From assembly GCA_027382625.1 (NCBI GenBank), contig JAJKFJ010022592.1, positions 1 to 64,000 of the forward strand: DNA of 64,000 nucleotides. The letters are read 5' to 3'. Numbering within the stretch: position 1 is the stretch's first letter; every line of letters starts with the position of its first letter. This document shows, one piece after another, positions 51,268 through 61,944 of the stretch. Below the pieces are notes generated by a model. It worked only from the letters and a program-made list of their open reading frames with translations. It had not been told where the DNA came from and ran no database searches. The position numbers and the translations under genes are program-made. This stretch comes from Tetmemena sp. SeJ-2015. Taxonomy: Eukaryota > Ciliophora > Spirotrichea > Sporadotrichida > Oxytrichidae.

Positions 51268-53842
51268 ATGATGGCTCAAGCACTTAATTAGATAGAACCA
51301 CGCACCAGAGAAGAAAGAGTAAGAAATTGGCTTAAAAATGATTATCACTTCAAATCATTAAATTGTTGAGTCTTACTTGATTTTTAGGCAGCTCTTAAAG
51401 ATAGAGAAAGAATAGAGTAACTTAGACTGAGAGAGCGTATTGGCTCTTATCACAAATATGTGGATAACGTGCTTGTGAATAATCCAGATCCATAATCGTC
51501 TCACTTTATTCCAGGTAATTCTTTCATCGATATTTATAGACAATTTGTGTTAACTCCTTTTTTGTAGATCAGGACAGATTTAATAAAGACTTCGCCTCAT
51601 ATGATAAATAAGTAAGAGAGCAGCAGCACAAGCTCAAGCAAGATGCTATAGAGAGAAAGAGGTAAGTTAATATAATAGAACTAGACTGTTTTGTAATCAA
51701 TTTGTTGTCATTTTAATTTAGTACATAAATATAATCTTATTTATTTAGAATATCTTATACCTATAAAATATTATTCTCTATTATAAATATAAGACGTATT
51801 TTAATATCAGGATTTTTTTAGTTTACCATTTCTTTTAGAACAAATTTAAATAATTTTATTGTATCATTTGAAGTTGATTTGTAAATTTGAATGAATCCAA
51901 ATAAGATTGTAACGGCTATTGATAGAGTGGAGAAATACGAGAGAGACTTGAAGCGGTGGGAGTTTATGGACGAAGAAAACGAGAGGGAATCAAAACGCAT
52001 TAATGCCATGAATGACAAGTACCTCACTGGCAGAAGGAACAGGGGAGGAGCTGCTTACAATATTAACACAATTCATCTGCTTTTGCAAATAAATAAAGGA
52101 TTAAGATTTATAAAATACTCATAACCTCGGAAATTTATTTAATTATTGAATAAGATTAAGATAATTTTTTACCCATATAAACTAAATAGGTGAGGATAAA
52201 ACTTTTCTTTGATTTCTATATCATCTTTTTAGAGGCTTATAACCTTAAATAGGTAACTTCTAAAACCTCACACTCTAAAAATAGAATGATCAAATTTCTC
52301 ACTAATGAGTTTTAATTTTGACTGGGGAGAATAAGATTTATTAATTTAAAACCTAAATACATCTTCTACTTATTTTATAAAACAATTTGAACTATATACT
52401 GAGTCTTAATTACGAAAATAGTCCAGAGGGCTAATACCTTAGAGATAGGGATGAAGATGCAAAGGTGAGGGCTCTCATGAGGTCCAAAAACATTGATGTA
52501 CGAAGCATAATAATAATAATAATAATAATAATTAAGGGAATTAAAGGGCCCCCCGGCATAAATAAGATAGGCTGTGACGTCAATGATATTGCTGTGACTC
52601 ACTTATCTGACGCACACAGACCTACCAGCCGAATAGGGATATTAAACACGTGGCACCCCCGCCACCTCACACTCTGAGCAGAAGCCCCCGGCTTCTGCAG
52701 ACCATCCAAAAAAACCTAAAATGAGAAAAAAAATCCGGTAGCTTCGGACCGAAAGCAAGTTGCTGCTCCGTAGCGTCTGGCTTCGCTGTCCAGCTGCATG
52801 ACTGAGTGTTTGCCCATAGATCACATCCCTCCACGCCTAACAGGATTAGGAGGGTGAGTGGGAGACCACTCACCTTTGATTATCTCTCCAGTGAGCAGCC
52901 CAACCACCTTCCCCAGGGCTTCGGCTGCCATTATCCCTTGCCTCTTTTAAGCACTCACCCACCAGCCAACGGATTACCAAACCAGAAAGCCCTTCAAGGA
53001 AAGGGCGACCGGTGCATAGTGCCGGTCGTGTGCGTCCTGAATTTTAACTTTCTAATTTAATATGTACGAAGCAATTGCGGTTTTAACCCTGTCAACGGCA
53101 ACGATAGGTTGAGTGTGAATGTTCCCGACCACCAACTGTACAATCCACCTGATAGACTCAGAAGCGTTGGGGAAACAATTATAGGAACTGGTTTTGCTGG
53201 AAAACCTATGAGGAAAGAGCTGTTTCAGCAACCCATGAGAACTTCCTCAAGCCCCTAACTCAGCAACGGCTATGGCCAAAATAATGGAGGCATGGGGCCA
53301 CCAGGTGGCATTTACGGACAAAACCCTGTCAATTATGGCATGCAAAGTCAGCCTGTAATGCAGCAACCAATGGGCGCAAATGCCTACGGTATGCCTTAAC
53401 AATTAAGTTAGATCCATCTCATTATGCTTCATTTTAACAATAAAGCTATCAGATGCAGCAAGAGCAGCAGCAGTTTATTAATCAAGCGAACTTCGGCTAG
53501 AATCCACAGTAATAGCCAAATGCCTATCTTGGTGGGTATCCTGGATAATAGCAGCAAGATCAGCAACAATTTTAGCAACCATACTAACAGCAGCAATAGT
53601 AACAGCCTCCCATGAATCCTAGCTACTAAAACCAAGCTCCTCCTCAACCTAACATGGGAGGAAATGCTCTATTGCCAATCAATTAACAGCAGTAAGCTCT
53701 CTATGGCGGTAACGGTCATTACATATACAATTAACCTAATGTGCAGAGAGATCAACTGCTTGCTCCAGCCTTCAACTAGTAATAGCAATAGCAGTATAAT
53801 AACTAATTTAAGCAAGGAGGCGCTGGCACTAAGTTTTATTGA
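51268..53842 (+). CDS. Conserved protein with Gln/Asn-rich C-terminus, interrupted by a GC-rich IES
   Basis: ATG at 51268. Exons 51268-51318, 51388-51514 and 51568-51661 are joined by GT-AG introns of 69 and 53 nt (EERAALKDRERIEQLRLRER, FIPDQDRFNKDFASYDKQ). The next coding part starts near 51891 (NPNKIVTAIDRVEKYERDLK, KYLTGRRNRGGAAYN). After a 325 bp IES (pointer ACAAT) comes LSLNYENSPEGQYLRDRDED and RSKNIDVRS. A 566 bp GC-rich IES (pointer of 12 bp) follows, then NCGFNPVNGNDRLSVNVPD. A 38 bp IES lies before the Gln-rich tail, which ends TKFY and TGA at 53840-53842. The NYENSPEG...NIDVRSNCGFNPVNG block looks like a conserved alveolate/ciliate protein of unknown function. The charged N-terminal half predicts coiled coil. 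The interruption 51662-51890 was not resolved. Confidence 0.75.
52057..52381. other. IES, 325 bp, pointer ACAAT
   Basis: ACAAT at 52057-52061 and 52382-52386. Joining gives GGAAYNLNYILSLNYENSPE in frame. Confidence 0.65.
52496..53061. other. GC-rich 566 bp IES with 12 bp pointer, retroposon-like
   Basis: ATGTACGAAGCA at 52496-52507 and again at 53062-53073. Removing 566 bp gives MRSKNIDVRSNCGFNPVNG in frame. Unlike every other IES here it is GC-rich (about half G+C by eye, most of 52540-53040). Right after the first repeat there are about eight TAA units, that is, an (ATT)n tail on the minus strand. It folds into strong hairpins: 9 bp stem 52678-52686/52690-52698 with a CCC loop, and 9 bp stem 52853-52861/52866-52874 with a GAGA tetraloop. 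The 12 bp repeat can equally be a target-site duplication of a retroposon (SINE-like) that the elimination machinery now removes. Confidence 0.8.
53396..53433. other. IES, 38 bp, pointer TTAACAAT
   Basis: TTAACAAT at 53396-53403 and 53434-53441. Joining gives AYGMPQQQSYQMQQEQQQFI in frame. Confidence 0.85.
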
Positions 53843-54028
53843 TTTGCTATTACAAATATAAGATTTTATTTTGCAATTCGTTGTACCTTTTAAAAAAATT
53901 ATCTTTCTCCCTTAATTTGTAGTAATTAATTTTGAAAAAATTGAAGATAAGTTTGATTCAAAATAACACAAAATAACTCTTGTTTATAAAGGGCTTGCCA
54001 ACTCAAAATAAATTAAGGATTGATACTT

Positions 54029-57000
54029 TCACCAATCCAAGAAGCCAGACATTATTTTTTGGCCCTCCTCTAGATCCTTCTTAGCCTTGACTCTTCTATA
54101 GAAGATAGGGCAATCTCTGCTTGAGCAAAGAATATCCTCGTGTAGAGAGCCTTGACAACGTTAGCATTGAACCCAAAGATCTGCATATGCTTTCTCATAA
54201 AGTGTCTACTCTTATCTTCTCTCAATGTAGATACTCTTTTTCTTGGTCTTGCAGTTCTTGCAAACACAGTCTTACTCTGAGTTGTCCAACTTAGACTTAC
54301 AACCTAAGCATCAAACTTAAATTTAATTTTAGCATTGTCTCTGAGCAACTGCGAATTTTCCAAGACCTTACTAATTGCCTGCAACTTTTGGAATGTAAAT
54401 GTTTCTAGTGTGCTCACCAGTGAAGAGCAATTTTTCAGCATCCTTGAATATAGGCTCGAATAGTCTCAGCAGAGGCTTTTTAATTTGATTTATAGTAATT
54501 TTAAACTATAAAAATACCCCTATATTTATACTTTGTGAAAAGTTGCTTATAAAATTCAAATATGTTATATGGTTTTATAATTTGATTTTCAAGGTAGAAT
54601 GAAAAGTCTATTGGGATGTTGTGCTAGAGTACATAGAGAGGGTCCTCTGATTTTTCAAATCCCTTTGAGCCTTTAGCCTACTTTACCATAACGTAGGCAA
54701 CTCTATCTCCTTGCTGAGGAGCTGAGGCTTCATCTCTTTTTCTCATACGCTCTGCTAGCTCTACGTGAGCTTATTTACCTACATACTACCCATTCGTACT
54801 TGCTCCAGGCTTCGTGCTATCAAAAGCATAAAAATAAGTTTGAAAAAAGAAACTATCAGTTTAGGGTTTTTAAGTCTTCTTGCCAAGACCCTTAGTGATA
54901 ACGAGCAATGAGAGATCCACTCTATTTTAAAGCAGATCACTAATCACACCTCTGCAGAAATCAAGTGCAGCGTTTGCATCTTTCTCAATAAGTAGCAATA
55001 TAAAATTCGACATATTTTAAAAGGTAAAGCATATTAAGACTGTTTTTCACAGTTTCAGCAACTATTCCACAGCTGTCTCTTCTTACTGTCTCAATACCCT
55101 TAGCATCAATTTTATCCCACTTCTCTGGTTTAGTCCAAAGGAGACCTGCATACCTCTTTTTGTTCATCAGTAAGTAAGGACAGTAAACCTTCTCGAATTC
55201 AAGCTTGATAGGTTGCTGGAAAAATTGAGTGACATAGTTTGCAGCTTCTTTCCCCAAACGCATTGCCTCTTCAATGGTCTTTACTCCAAACTTAACCATA
55301 ACCGAATCTGTATCTCCATAGATAACTTCGCAATTATTCTCAAAGCCATTTTAGGTGTTGTACTTTTCCATGACGAAAGATCTAGTCGCTTCAATCATTT
55401 CTCTTCCGTAGGAAGTAACAGAAGACGAGATTGCCAAGCAAGGTAGCTAACCAACTTAAGCTCCTGTAAAACCATACACTGAGTTTGCTGATATTTTCAA
55501 AGCCAGTTATCTTCCATCTAGCACGGCTTTCTAAAAGGGATCAGTAGCCTTGGCTAATTCAACTCTCGCTCTTTTTCTTGCTCCTATCAACTCTTCTAGA
55601 ATCATAGGAAGTAATCCCTTTTTAACGCTCTCTTTCATAAAGTAATCTCCATTAGGAGTCTTATTGCAAGATTTTGTTAATTGTAAGCCATTTAAAATCA
55701 TTGAGTTATTACAAATAAAGTCATATTTAACAATAATGTAATTATCAGGAGAGTGCTTGTCAATTAAGTTATGAGGAATCAAAGTAGAATAGCAAAGGTT
55801 GTGCGCCATCATAATGGAAGGATACAAAGAAGCAAAATCGAGAGTTGCAACGGGATCTGTGTAAAATCCTCTTGTTGGCTCAATAACAACAGCACCTTCA
55901 TATTTACCTTCTATAGGATTCGTCTTATCGTTAGGAATAATAAGCTAAACTCCTTCGCTTTTCTGTAAAGTTAAGAAGCAACCTTAATTTGTTGGCCTCT
56001 AGTGAAAAGGTAAGTAATGGGAACTCCAGTGACTCTTGCCATCTCAGTTAGATTGAAAAGACACATGAGCTTTTTCCATCAATCTTAGAGGAAATAAGCG
56101 TCTTTCAAGCAATAAATAGCTAGTCTTCTTCTATTGAATTCAGTTCCATTTTGTAGATCGCTAATGATGGTATGAGGTACATCCTCCTTTTACTCTCCAA
56201 GAAATTAAGCACTCACTGAATTTAGAGTATAACTCCTCAATTTATGCTCTCTCAAAATCACCTGAAGCATATCAAATTGTACTCTACCATCAATGTTAAT
56301 GTCCTTAGTCTCTCTTGTTCCTAAAGCCTTAGAAGAAAAAGTGCTAGTTTTTAACTTTGACTCTTTGTTCTTTATTCTGCCAAGCATAGCGAATCTTTGC
56401 ATGTGAAGGGCTTGAGCTCTTTGAATGATGTACGGGAAATCGAAGTTTACTATATTGAATCCAGTGATAATATCAGGATCTACTTCTTCAATGAAATTTC
56501 TCCAAGCTCGGAGCATTTCATCTTCTCTCTTGAATGAGTTAACTTGACTTCCTACTATAGGAGCACAAGTATTGAGAGTGAATACATTTCTGACGAAAGG
56601 TTCCTTTTCACCATGAATTTTGACAATGTTTGCAATTTGAATGATGGGGTCCTGCTATGCCTGTGGGAATCGGCCCTTATCAGCTGAACACTCAATATCA
56701 AACGAAAGTATTCTCAAAGGTGCTATAGTGGAGTATTCTCCATCGCAAGGCAAGCATTCCACAGAATTATAGTTGATCACATCTAGTTCTAATTGGCAAT
56801 TGCTTAGCTTCTTATCATAAGGTCGCACCTTATATTGATTAGCAGGAATTCTAATCCAAGACATTCCAACAATCTCATTATCGATCATGAAACGTAGAGC
56901 GTAAGGCATATTAGACTCGTAAGTAACTTGACCGAAGCATTAAACGCCCTTGTAAGTATATTGCTGACCTTCAAAGATGGATTTTTAGCTAACTAACAAA

Positions 57001-57951
57001 TTGTGGAAGAACGGTATAGATTTTCAGGAAAGTGCCCAAGTTTTCTTTATAGTTTTAAATAAAAGATTTATAAACTCTTGGTAGTGCATAACAGAAGCTC
57101 TCTGCACTAGTTCAATAGATCTAATGCATGGCTCTCCGCTTTTATTCCATGAGTTAAGTTGTTTCTTGATTGTCTCTAAGTCTTACAGATCAAGTGTAAC
57201 TCTGTTTGTGTTTACCTTAACATAGAAGTATGGGGTAAAATTGTGGACATTTACACACACTAAGATTATTAAATTCATAATTAAAGTAGAAAGATGAAAT
57301 ATTAGATCCCCAAGTTTAATTTTATCTTCGCAAACATAGGAAAGGAGTATAACTACATAAATACTATGCATTAATTGGAAAAGTAAGTAAATAAAAGATG
57401 AAATTTATAAAAATAATTATAGCCAAACTTCCTATTAAAAAACCATTGATTAATTCTTTAAAATTACCCATCTTTTGCGGAAAAAATTTCAACTGAATCT
57501 ATAAATTGTTGCGAAAATATTACCTTAGTTTTATTTTTAAATAATTAATAAGCCTCCCGATGAAACCTTTTTAATTCTTATAAATTACTTACACACACAG
57601 AGTTTCCTTGCTTTGTGATTCCAAACATTCTGATAACACAAGTTTCATTTATTATCTTCTCTGATAACGTATTCTATAATCAAGACATTAGAATTCCATA
57701 ATCTACAAGACAATTCTTCTAAAAATCAACTTACCAGGAGGTCTGTCAGTGTAATAATCCACATCAATTTGCATGAACTCAATAGTGGTCTCCTCTTCTC
57801 TAATTAAAGGGAGCATGGGCCTCCTGACCTCATTCTTATTTGAGAGATCAGGGCCTTTAAGAAACTCAGGAGCAGTTCTCAGTAGTGAAATTTGTTCTCT
57901 CTTCGTCATCGAATTTCTGTCCGACAAGCTTACCACCTTTGGCGCTTGCAT
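54029..57951 (-). CDS. POLD1: DNA polymerase delta catalytic subunit
   Basis: Replicative B-family polymerase with proofreading exonuclease. Read on the minus strand: N-terminal [34 protein letters not shown]; exonuclease motifs [17 protein letters not shown] and YCLKDAY; polymerase motif [18 protein letters not shown], motif [14 protein letters not shown], motif C YGDTDSV; C-terminal cysteine clusters CLGC...CVCKNC and [14 protein letters not shown]...CP; end FLDW and TGA (54029-54031). GT-AG introns of 74 nt (57661-57734) and 72 nt (55660-55731) fit. Four IESs are resolved (see separate entries). Extra interruptions near 54840 and 57030 were not resolved. Compensating homopolymer indels at about 56070-56095 suggest sequencing error. 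Start taken at [10 protein letters not shown]; an upstream ATG in another frame ([15 protein letters not shown]) may be the true start if one base is missing. Confidence 0.93.
54307..54330. other. IES, 24 bp, pointer AGCAT
   Basis: AGCAT at 54307-54311 and 54331-54335. Removal gives AQRQCLGCKSK in the first zinc cluster of polymerase delta and removes an in-frame TGA. It is not GT-AG, so not an intron. Confidence 0.85.
54481..54577. other. IES, 97 bp, pointer TAATTTG
   Basis: TAATTTG at 54481-54487 and 54578-54584. Removal gives [18 protein letters not shown] in the polymerase, as expected in this family. The unremoved DNA is out of frame. Confidence 0.9.
54994..55027. other. IES, 34 bp, pointer AGCA
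   Basis: AGCA at 54994-54997 and 55028-55031. Removal gives [20 protein letters not shown] in the polymerase, matching the family pattern LLIxxD. No GT-AG ends. Confidence 0.85.
57251..57588. other. IES, 338 bp, pointer TTACACACAC
   Basis: TTACACACAC at 57251-57260 and 57589-57598. Removal joins [20 protein letters not shown] in frame, the expected N-terminal order for polymerase delta. Confidence 0.9.
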
Positions 57952-58377
57952 TGCTTTGACGCATTTCCATTTGCCGCAATTTTGTACTGAAAGTAATTGA
58001 AAGTTAAGATAATAATTTATTAATTCAAATTCTCATATAGTCTCGAAATATAAAGCCATTTCTTGCCTATATAGAGAATTCTATACAAATTTTGATATGT
58101 GCAAAATGATAGTTATTCAGTTTTGAAAATTGCAAAAGCTTTTAAAAAGTTTTAAGATCAAGATAAATTACAAAAAGGTGAAACTCGCAAACTAATTTCA
58201 AATTTGAGAGTTTAAAAAAGTAGATTTCTTTAGTTTTCTATGTTAAAGGATTATACTTTCTTTAAATCTTTGCGCTCTATGATTATAGTAAGAATTAAAT
58301 TTAGTAGTGTTTGTAAATGTTACTTTAATTTGCTAAATTAATATACACTCTGATATTTGTAACTATTAAGAGTAAAA
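57952..58377. other. Intergenic spacer
   Basis: AT-rich, no gene recognised apart from the possible upstream start of polymerase delta at about 57973. Confidence 0.6.
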
Positions 58378-59975
58378 TCAAAATTAATCAGTAAAGAATT
58401 GAGAAGAATACTCGCAAATCAAAGCCTTATTTTTGGATGCAATTAGTTAAATCTAAAATTTTTTAAAAATTAAATTCATCTTCTACTCTTTAGGAAATTT
58501 AGAAATATGGCGATATTACTCAATCACTCTTTTGAATTAATCAAAATCCTCACTGTTTAAATTTCTTTCCCCTGAACTCAAAAAGTCTCTCTATCTTGAT
58601 TGAATAGTGATCTTGCTCGGTCTCACATTAAGGTTTTCTTATTGACTAACCTACTACTAAGAGGAGAAGTTTTAGAAATCTGTGTGCATTTAAAAGTAAT
58701 CTCTCGGATTTGAACTTTAAATAGGATGAGCAAAGGCCTGATTTTGCATTAAGTTTCCTCTTGCAAAATTTTGATTCTAGTTGAAGCCTTTCCAAGATTG
58801 ATTCATTCCGCTAATAGTGGAATTAGGGGGAAGCAAATTACTTTAACCTGAATTTTGAGGGTAAAAAACAAGAGTTTTGGTTTGCATGCTTGGTTCAGTG
58901 CTGCCAATGTTGGTCTATTTCTAATCAAATTTGGGGAAACTCAATAAAGAATTGTTTCTTTGACGAGAAATATCGAATGCATTGTTTCTCCTCTGGCAGA
59001 TATCAACCAACTGCTTTTAAGGCCTTGAAGCTTTGATGAGTTTGCTATGCTGGGAGATTCTAAACATGGGATTATCTAAATTATCTGGAGTGAACAGCTA
59101 TCCATGAGGTTAGTAAGTAGTGAGAGTTAACTAATTAGGATTTTCAAAGGATGAAATACTATCTCTCTCGCCATTTTCAAAGTCAGAAAAGCCATTTTAG
59201 GCTTAGTTATAAAAAAGAGGATTCACATTATAAACTTAACCAAAAGGCTTTGAGATTTGTTAAGACTGTTAAATCTAAAATTGATTCTGCTACTATCGAA
59301 GAGGATCAAAAAATCGAGGCTAGGTAGCATCTTGAGACCATTAAATATCCTAGGAAATAAAATAAGAAAAGTCAGTGAGGTAATCAAAGATCTCCTGTCC
59401 TTTCAAATCGCTTGGATTATTGGAAGGAATTTCTTTTCTTTCTTCTAAGCATTCATCCTTGTATTTTTGTTAAAGATTCTGATGATTTATGTCACTTGAT
59501 TGATCGCCATACCTATACTGGGAAATATCATCTACTATGATGTTTCTCCTCGCTATGTGACTGGATCTTGGATGAATCTCTTTCTCCTCTTCATTTCCTT
59601 GAATGTTCTAATGCATGGGCTTTATATTATCGAAATCGTGATAGCGATTGTTGATGAATTAATCACAAAGACTACTCCCATTTTAGGACTTTGGTGGAGA
59701 GTTAAACTGGAATCTCCTTTGTTCATAATCTTGCGAGAAACTATTCTCAGAGAGAAACTCTGGATTATCATTTGAATTAGCAAAGGGGTCTTCAGTAAAG
59801 TATTACTACTGCATCATATTATAGAAATACCCATCATTGTTGCTGTTCTCTGGAATTATTCTCTTCTACTTCTTTGGAGAGTGAGAGGATTCAAAACCAA
59901 AGAAACGATAGGGTTGCTCTTCAAAATTTTCTTTGCCTTCATAATCCTCTTCTCTTCTTCTTTTACTTTTCGCAA
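58378..59975 (-). CDS. Gln/Asn/Ser-rich, probably disordered hypothetical protein
   Basis: A single TGA-free minus-strand frame of about 530 codons ends at TGA 58378-58380. Composition is polar and low in hydrophobic residues (for example FGFESSHSPKKQKRIIPENS, YNMMQQQYFTEDPFANSNDN, RRNNAFDISRQRNNSLLSFP, ERNLNSEDFDQFKRVIEQYR). Length and coherent composition well exceed chance for a one-stop code. The N-terminus is unclear: an ATG near 59984 is out of frame by one base relative to the main frame (KSKRRREEDYEGKEN), so either an indel or an intron lies there. The basic cluster near the start may be a nuclear signal. No domain recognised. Confidence 0.65.
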
Positions 59976-60069
59976 AAGCAATTCATTATAGAAATAGTAA
60001 TAAATATGCTGCTTTTTTAATGCTTAAATAATTTTGTCTAAAATTTATGTGGGACTATAGAGCCAATTA

Positions 60070-61152
60070 TCACGTATTATATTTATTTAAGGAAACAATA
60101 GATTCCTTTATTTAAAAAATTGATATAAGTTAATAATTTTAATTAATATATTAAAATTTAAAAGGAGCTCTGACTTTACCCGTTTATTTGGCCTACTAAT
60201 TTTATCCTTAAATGAGGTTCATTGATGAAAGTTGAGGGGCTTTCTTAATTTCTGAATCAAAATATTAGGATTTCTTTGAAGAAAACTCAGAAATGCTTTA
60301 ATCTACTTCACTTTCAAGAGAAGAAGCTAAATTTTATCTTGATTTGAAATTAAACCTCAGCTCTTTATTATTCCTCACCTCCTGCTAATAATCTTCTCCT
60401 TATTTTTAAAATTGAAGCTAGCTTTTGCTACTATCAACGCTGAAATCAAATTCAGTTTCATAAAGTGATGACTTGCTCCAATTCTTTCCGATTTCCAGAT
60501 TCAATCGGGCTTTTAAAATTTACTCCTTCTCAGATATTACATCAAGACTCTTTGCTAATTCTTTCACTTCCATAGTAAGCTCATTCTGATAACCTGAAGA
60601 CATCTTGAGGCTTGAGAATTAGGAAATATGGAATTTCTTAGCACATTTTTAAGAAATTATTTCTTAAAGTGAAGGACTTTTAGGCAAAACCTGAAATGGC
60701 TAGATGATAGAATCTATTTGAAAAATTTAGTCGCCTTCTTATTATTTGAAATGTACCAAATAGTTCTCAACTTAGTTCAACAATACTTCAAAAGCAAGAG
60801 AATAATCTCTGATTGAAGCCTCATAAGGATATTTGTGAATCTTATAATCTTCTTCAATATCTTATTTACAAATGATAGGAACCAATCCTGAAAATAACTG
60901 ACTCTCTTTTAATTTCCTTTGCTGATAATATTTTACCTCCTCTTGAACTAATGACTCATATTCTGAAATCTCTTGCTTGATTTCATCTTAAAGGCCCTAA
61001 TCGGCTTCAGCAGTTTCTTCAGAACAAAGATTTATCAAAGACTCTGAGTATCCCTCTAAGTCCCAACATTAGAGAGATAGTCCATCAAATAAGACCGGCA
61101 ATCTAAGTGACTTTAAACCAGAATCCTTAATAAATGCTTTTGGGTCAAACAT
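60070..61152 (-). CDS. Hypothetical protein, single uninterrupted ORF, helical
   Basis: ATG at 61150-61152 to TGA at 60070-60072, 360 residues with no interruption. Starts MFDPKAFIKDSGLKSLRLPV. A charged helical stretch (LQDEIKQEISEYESLVQEEV) suggests coiled coil; a second helical part (ELTMEVKELAKSLDVISEKE) follows, then a Ser/Gln-rich tail. About 25 in-frame TAA/TAG codons are read as Gln. The last 30 codons are AT-rich and the true end may be that TGA or a sequence-edge effect. Family not recognised. Confidence 0.65.
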
Positions 61153-61944
61153 TTGAGACTCATAAAATATTAAAATTATAAAAATATAGGGAATTAAAAG
61201 CTTGAGAATTTTAATTATCTTGAAGCAAGCATATATTTTAAAATAATGATTTTTATGTAGAATTTATAATGGAGAATACGAGAAATTGTATATCTATTTC
61301 AAATTTTCATTTATTTGTTGCTGAACAGATACTTAGGGCAACAAGCTTCAACTTAATAAATCATTTTGGCTGGAATATAAAACAATTTCTGAACGTTAAT
61401 TATACCATTTTTTTTAAATAAGATAAGTTTAAGACTCTTAAGTTTTTATTTCAAAGAATTCTTGATCAAATTTTGAAGTTTGAAGAGAACTCAATGGCTT
61501 AAAATAAGGAGAAAACTAAAGACCTTCATTAAATGAGTTGCTAAAAGTAGAAAAAACCTGTAGATTTTACATGCATTTTTCAAAATAGGTTTTATCTCCG
61601 ATATTGCTAAGCTTTTACCAAATAGGTGCTTCTCCTCTTTATTCCTAATCCCTCTAGAGAAGAAAGACCTTATATTACTCTTCATTCCTATCAGATAGCA
61701 AATTATTTTAAACATCAGCCACTTATATATTTTGATTAGGATAATTATTTTTGCAATAAATCCTCTCTCCAGAACTTTTTCATTGAATTAATCTTGATAC
61801 AAGCTAATCAAAATTTCATCTCAAATTATGATATGTAAATAAATTAAAAATAATTAGTTTAATTTCAAATTTATTACGAAATTAAAAGTTAAGAGCAATT
61901 AAAATCTAAAATTATATAAAAATTTGAATGGTCTTTTTTATCTA
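61153..61944. other. AT-rich region without supported gene
   Basis: One minus frame at 61491-61715 is open but AT-rich with no supporting feature. Treated as chance. Confidence 0.5.

Noticed and set aside
52642..53060. Overlapping open frames on both strands in the GC-rich insert
   Set aside because: They arise from high GC inside an insert whose removal restores a conserved frame; no domain recognised.
54307..55031. Introns as the explanation for the 24, 34 and 97 bp inserts in polymerase delta
   Set aside because: They lack GT-AG ends, while each has matching direct repeats and is removed exactly in frame.
57183..57371. Separate small minus-strand gene
   Set aside because: Its C-terminal part is the polymerase delta segment [12 protein letters not shown]; the N-terminal part is IES sequence.
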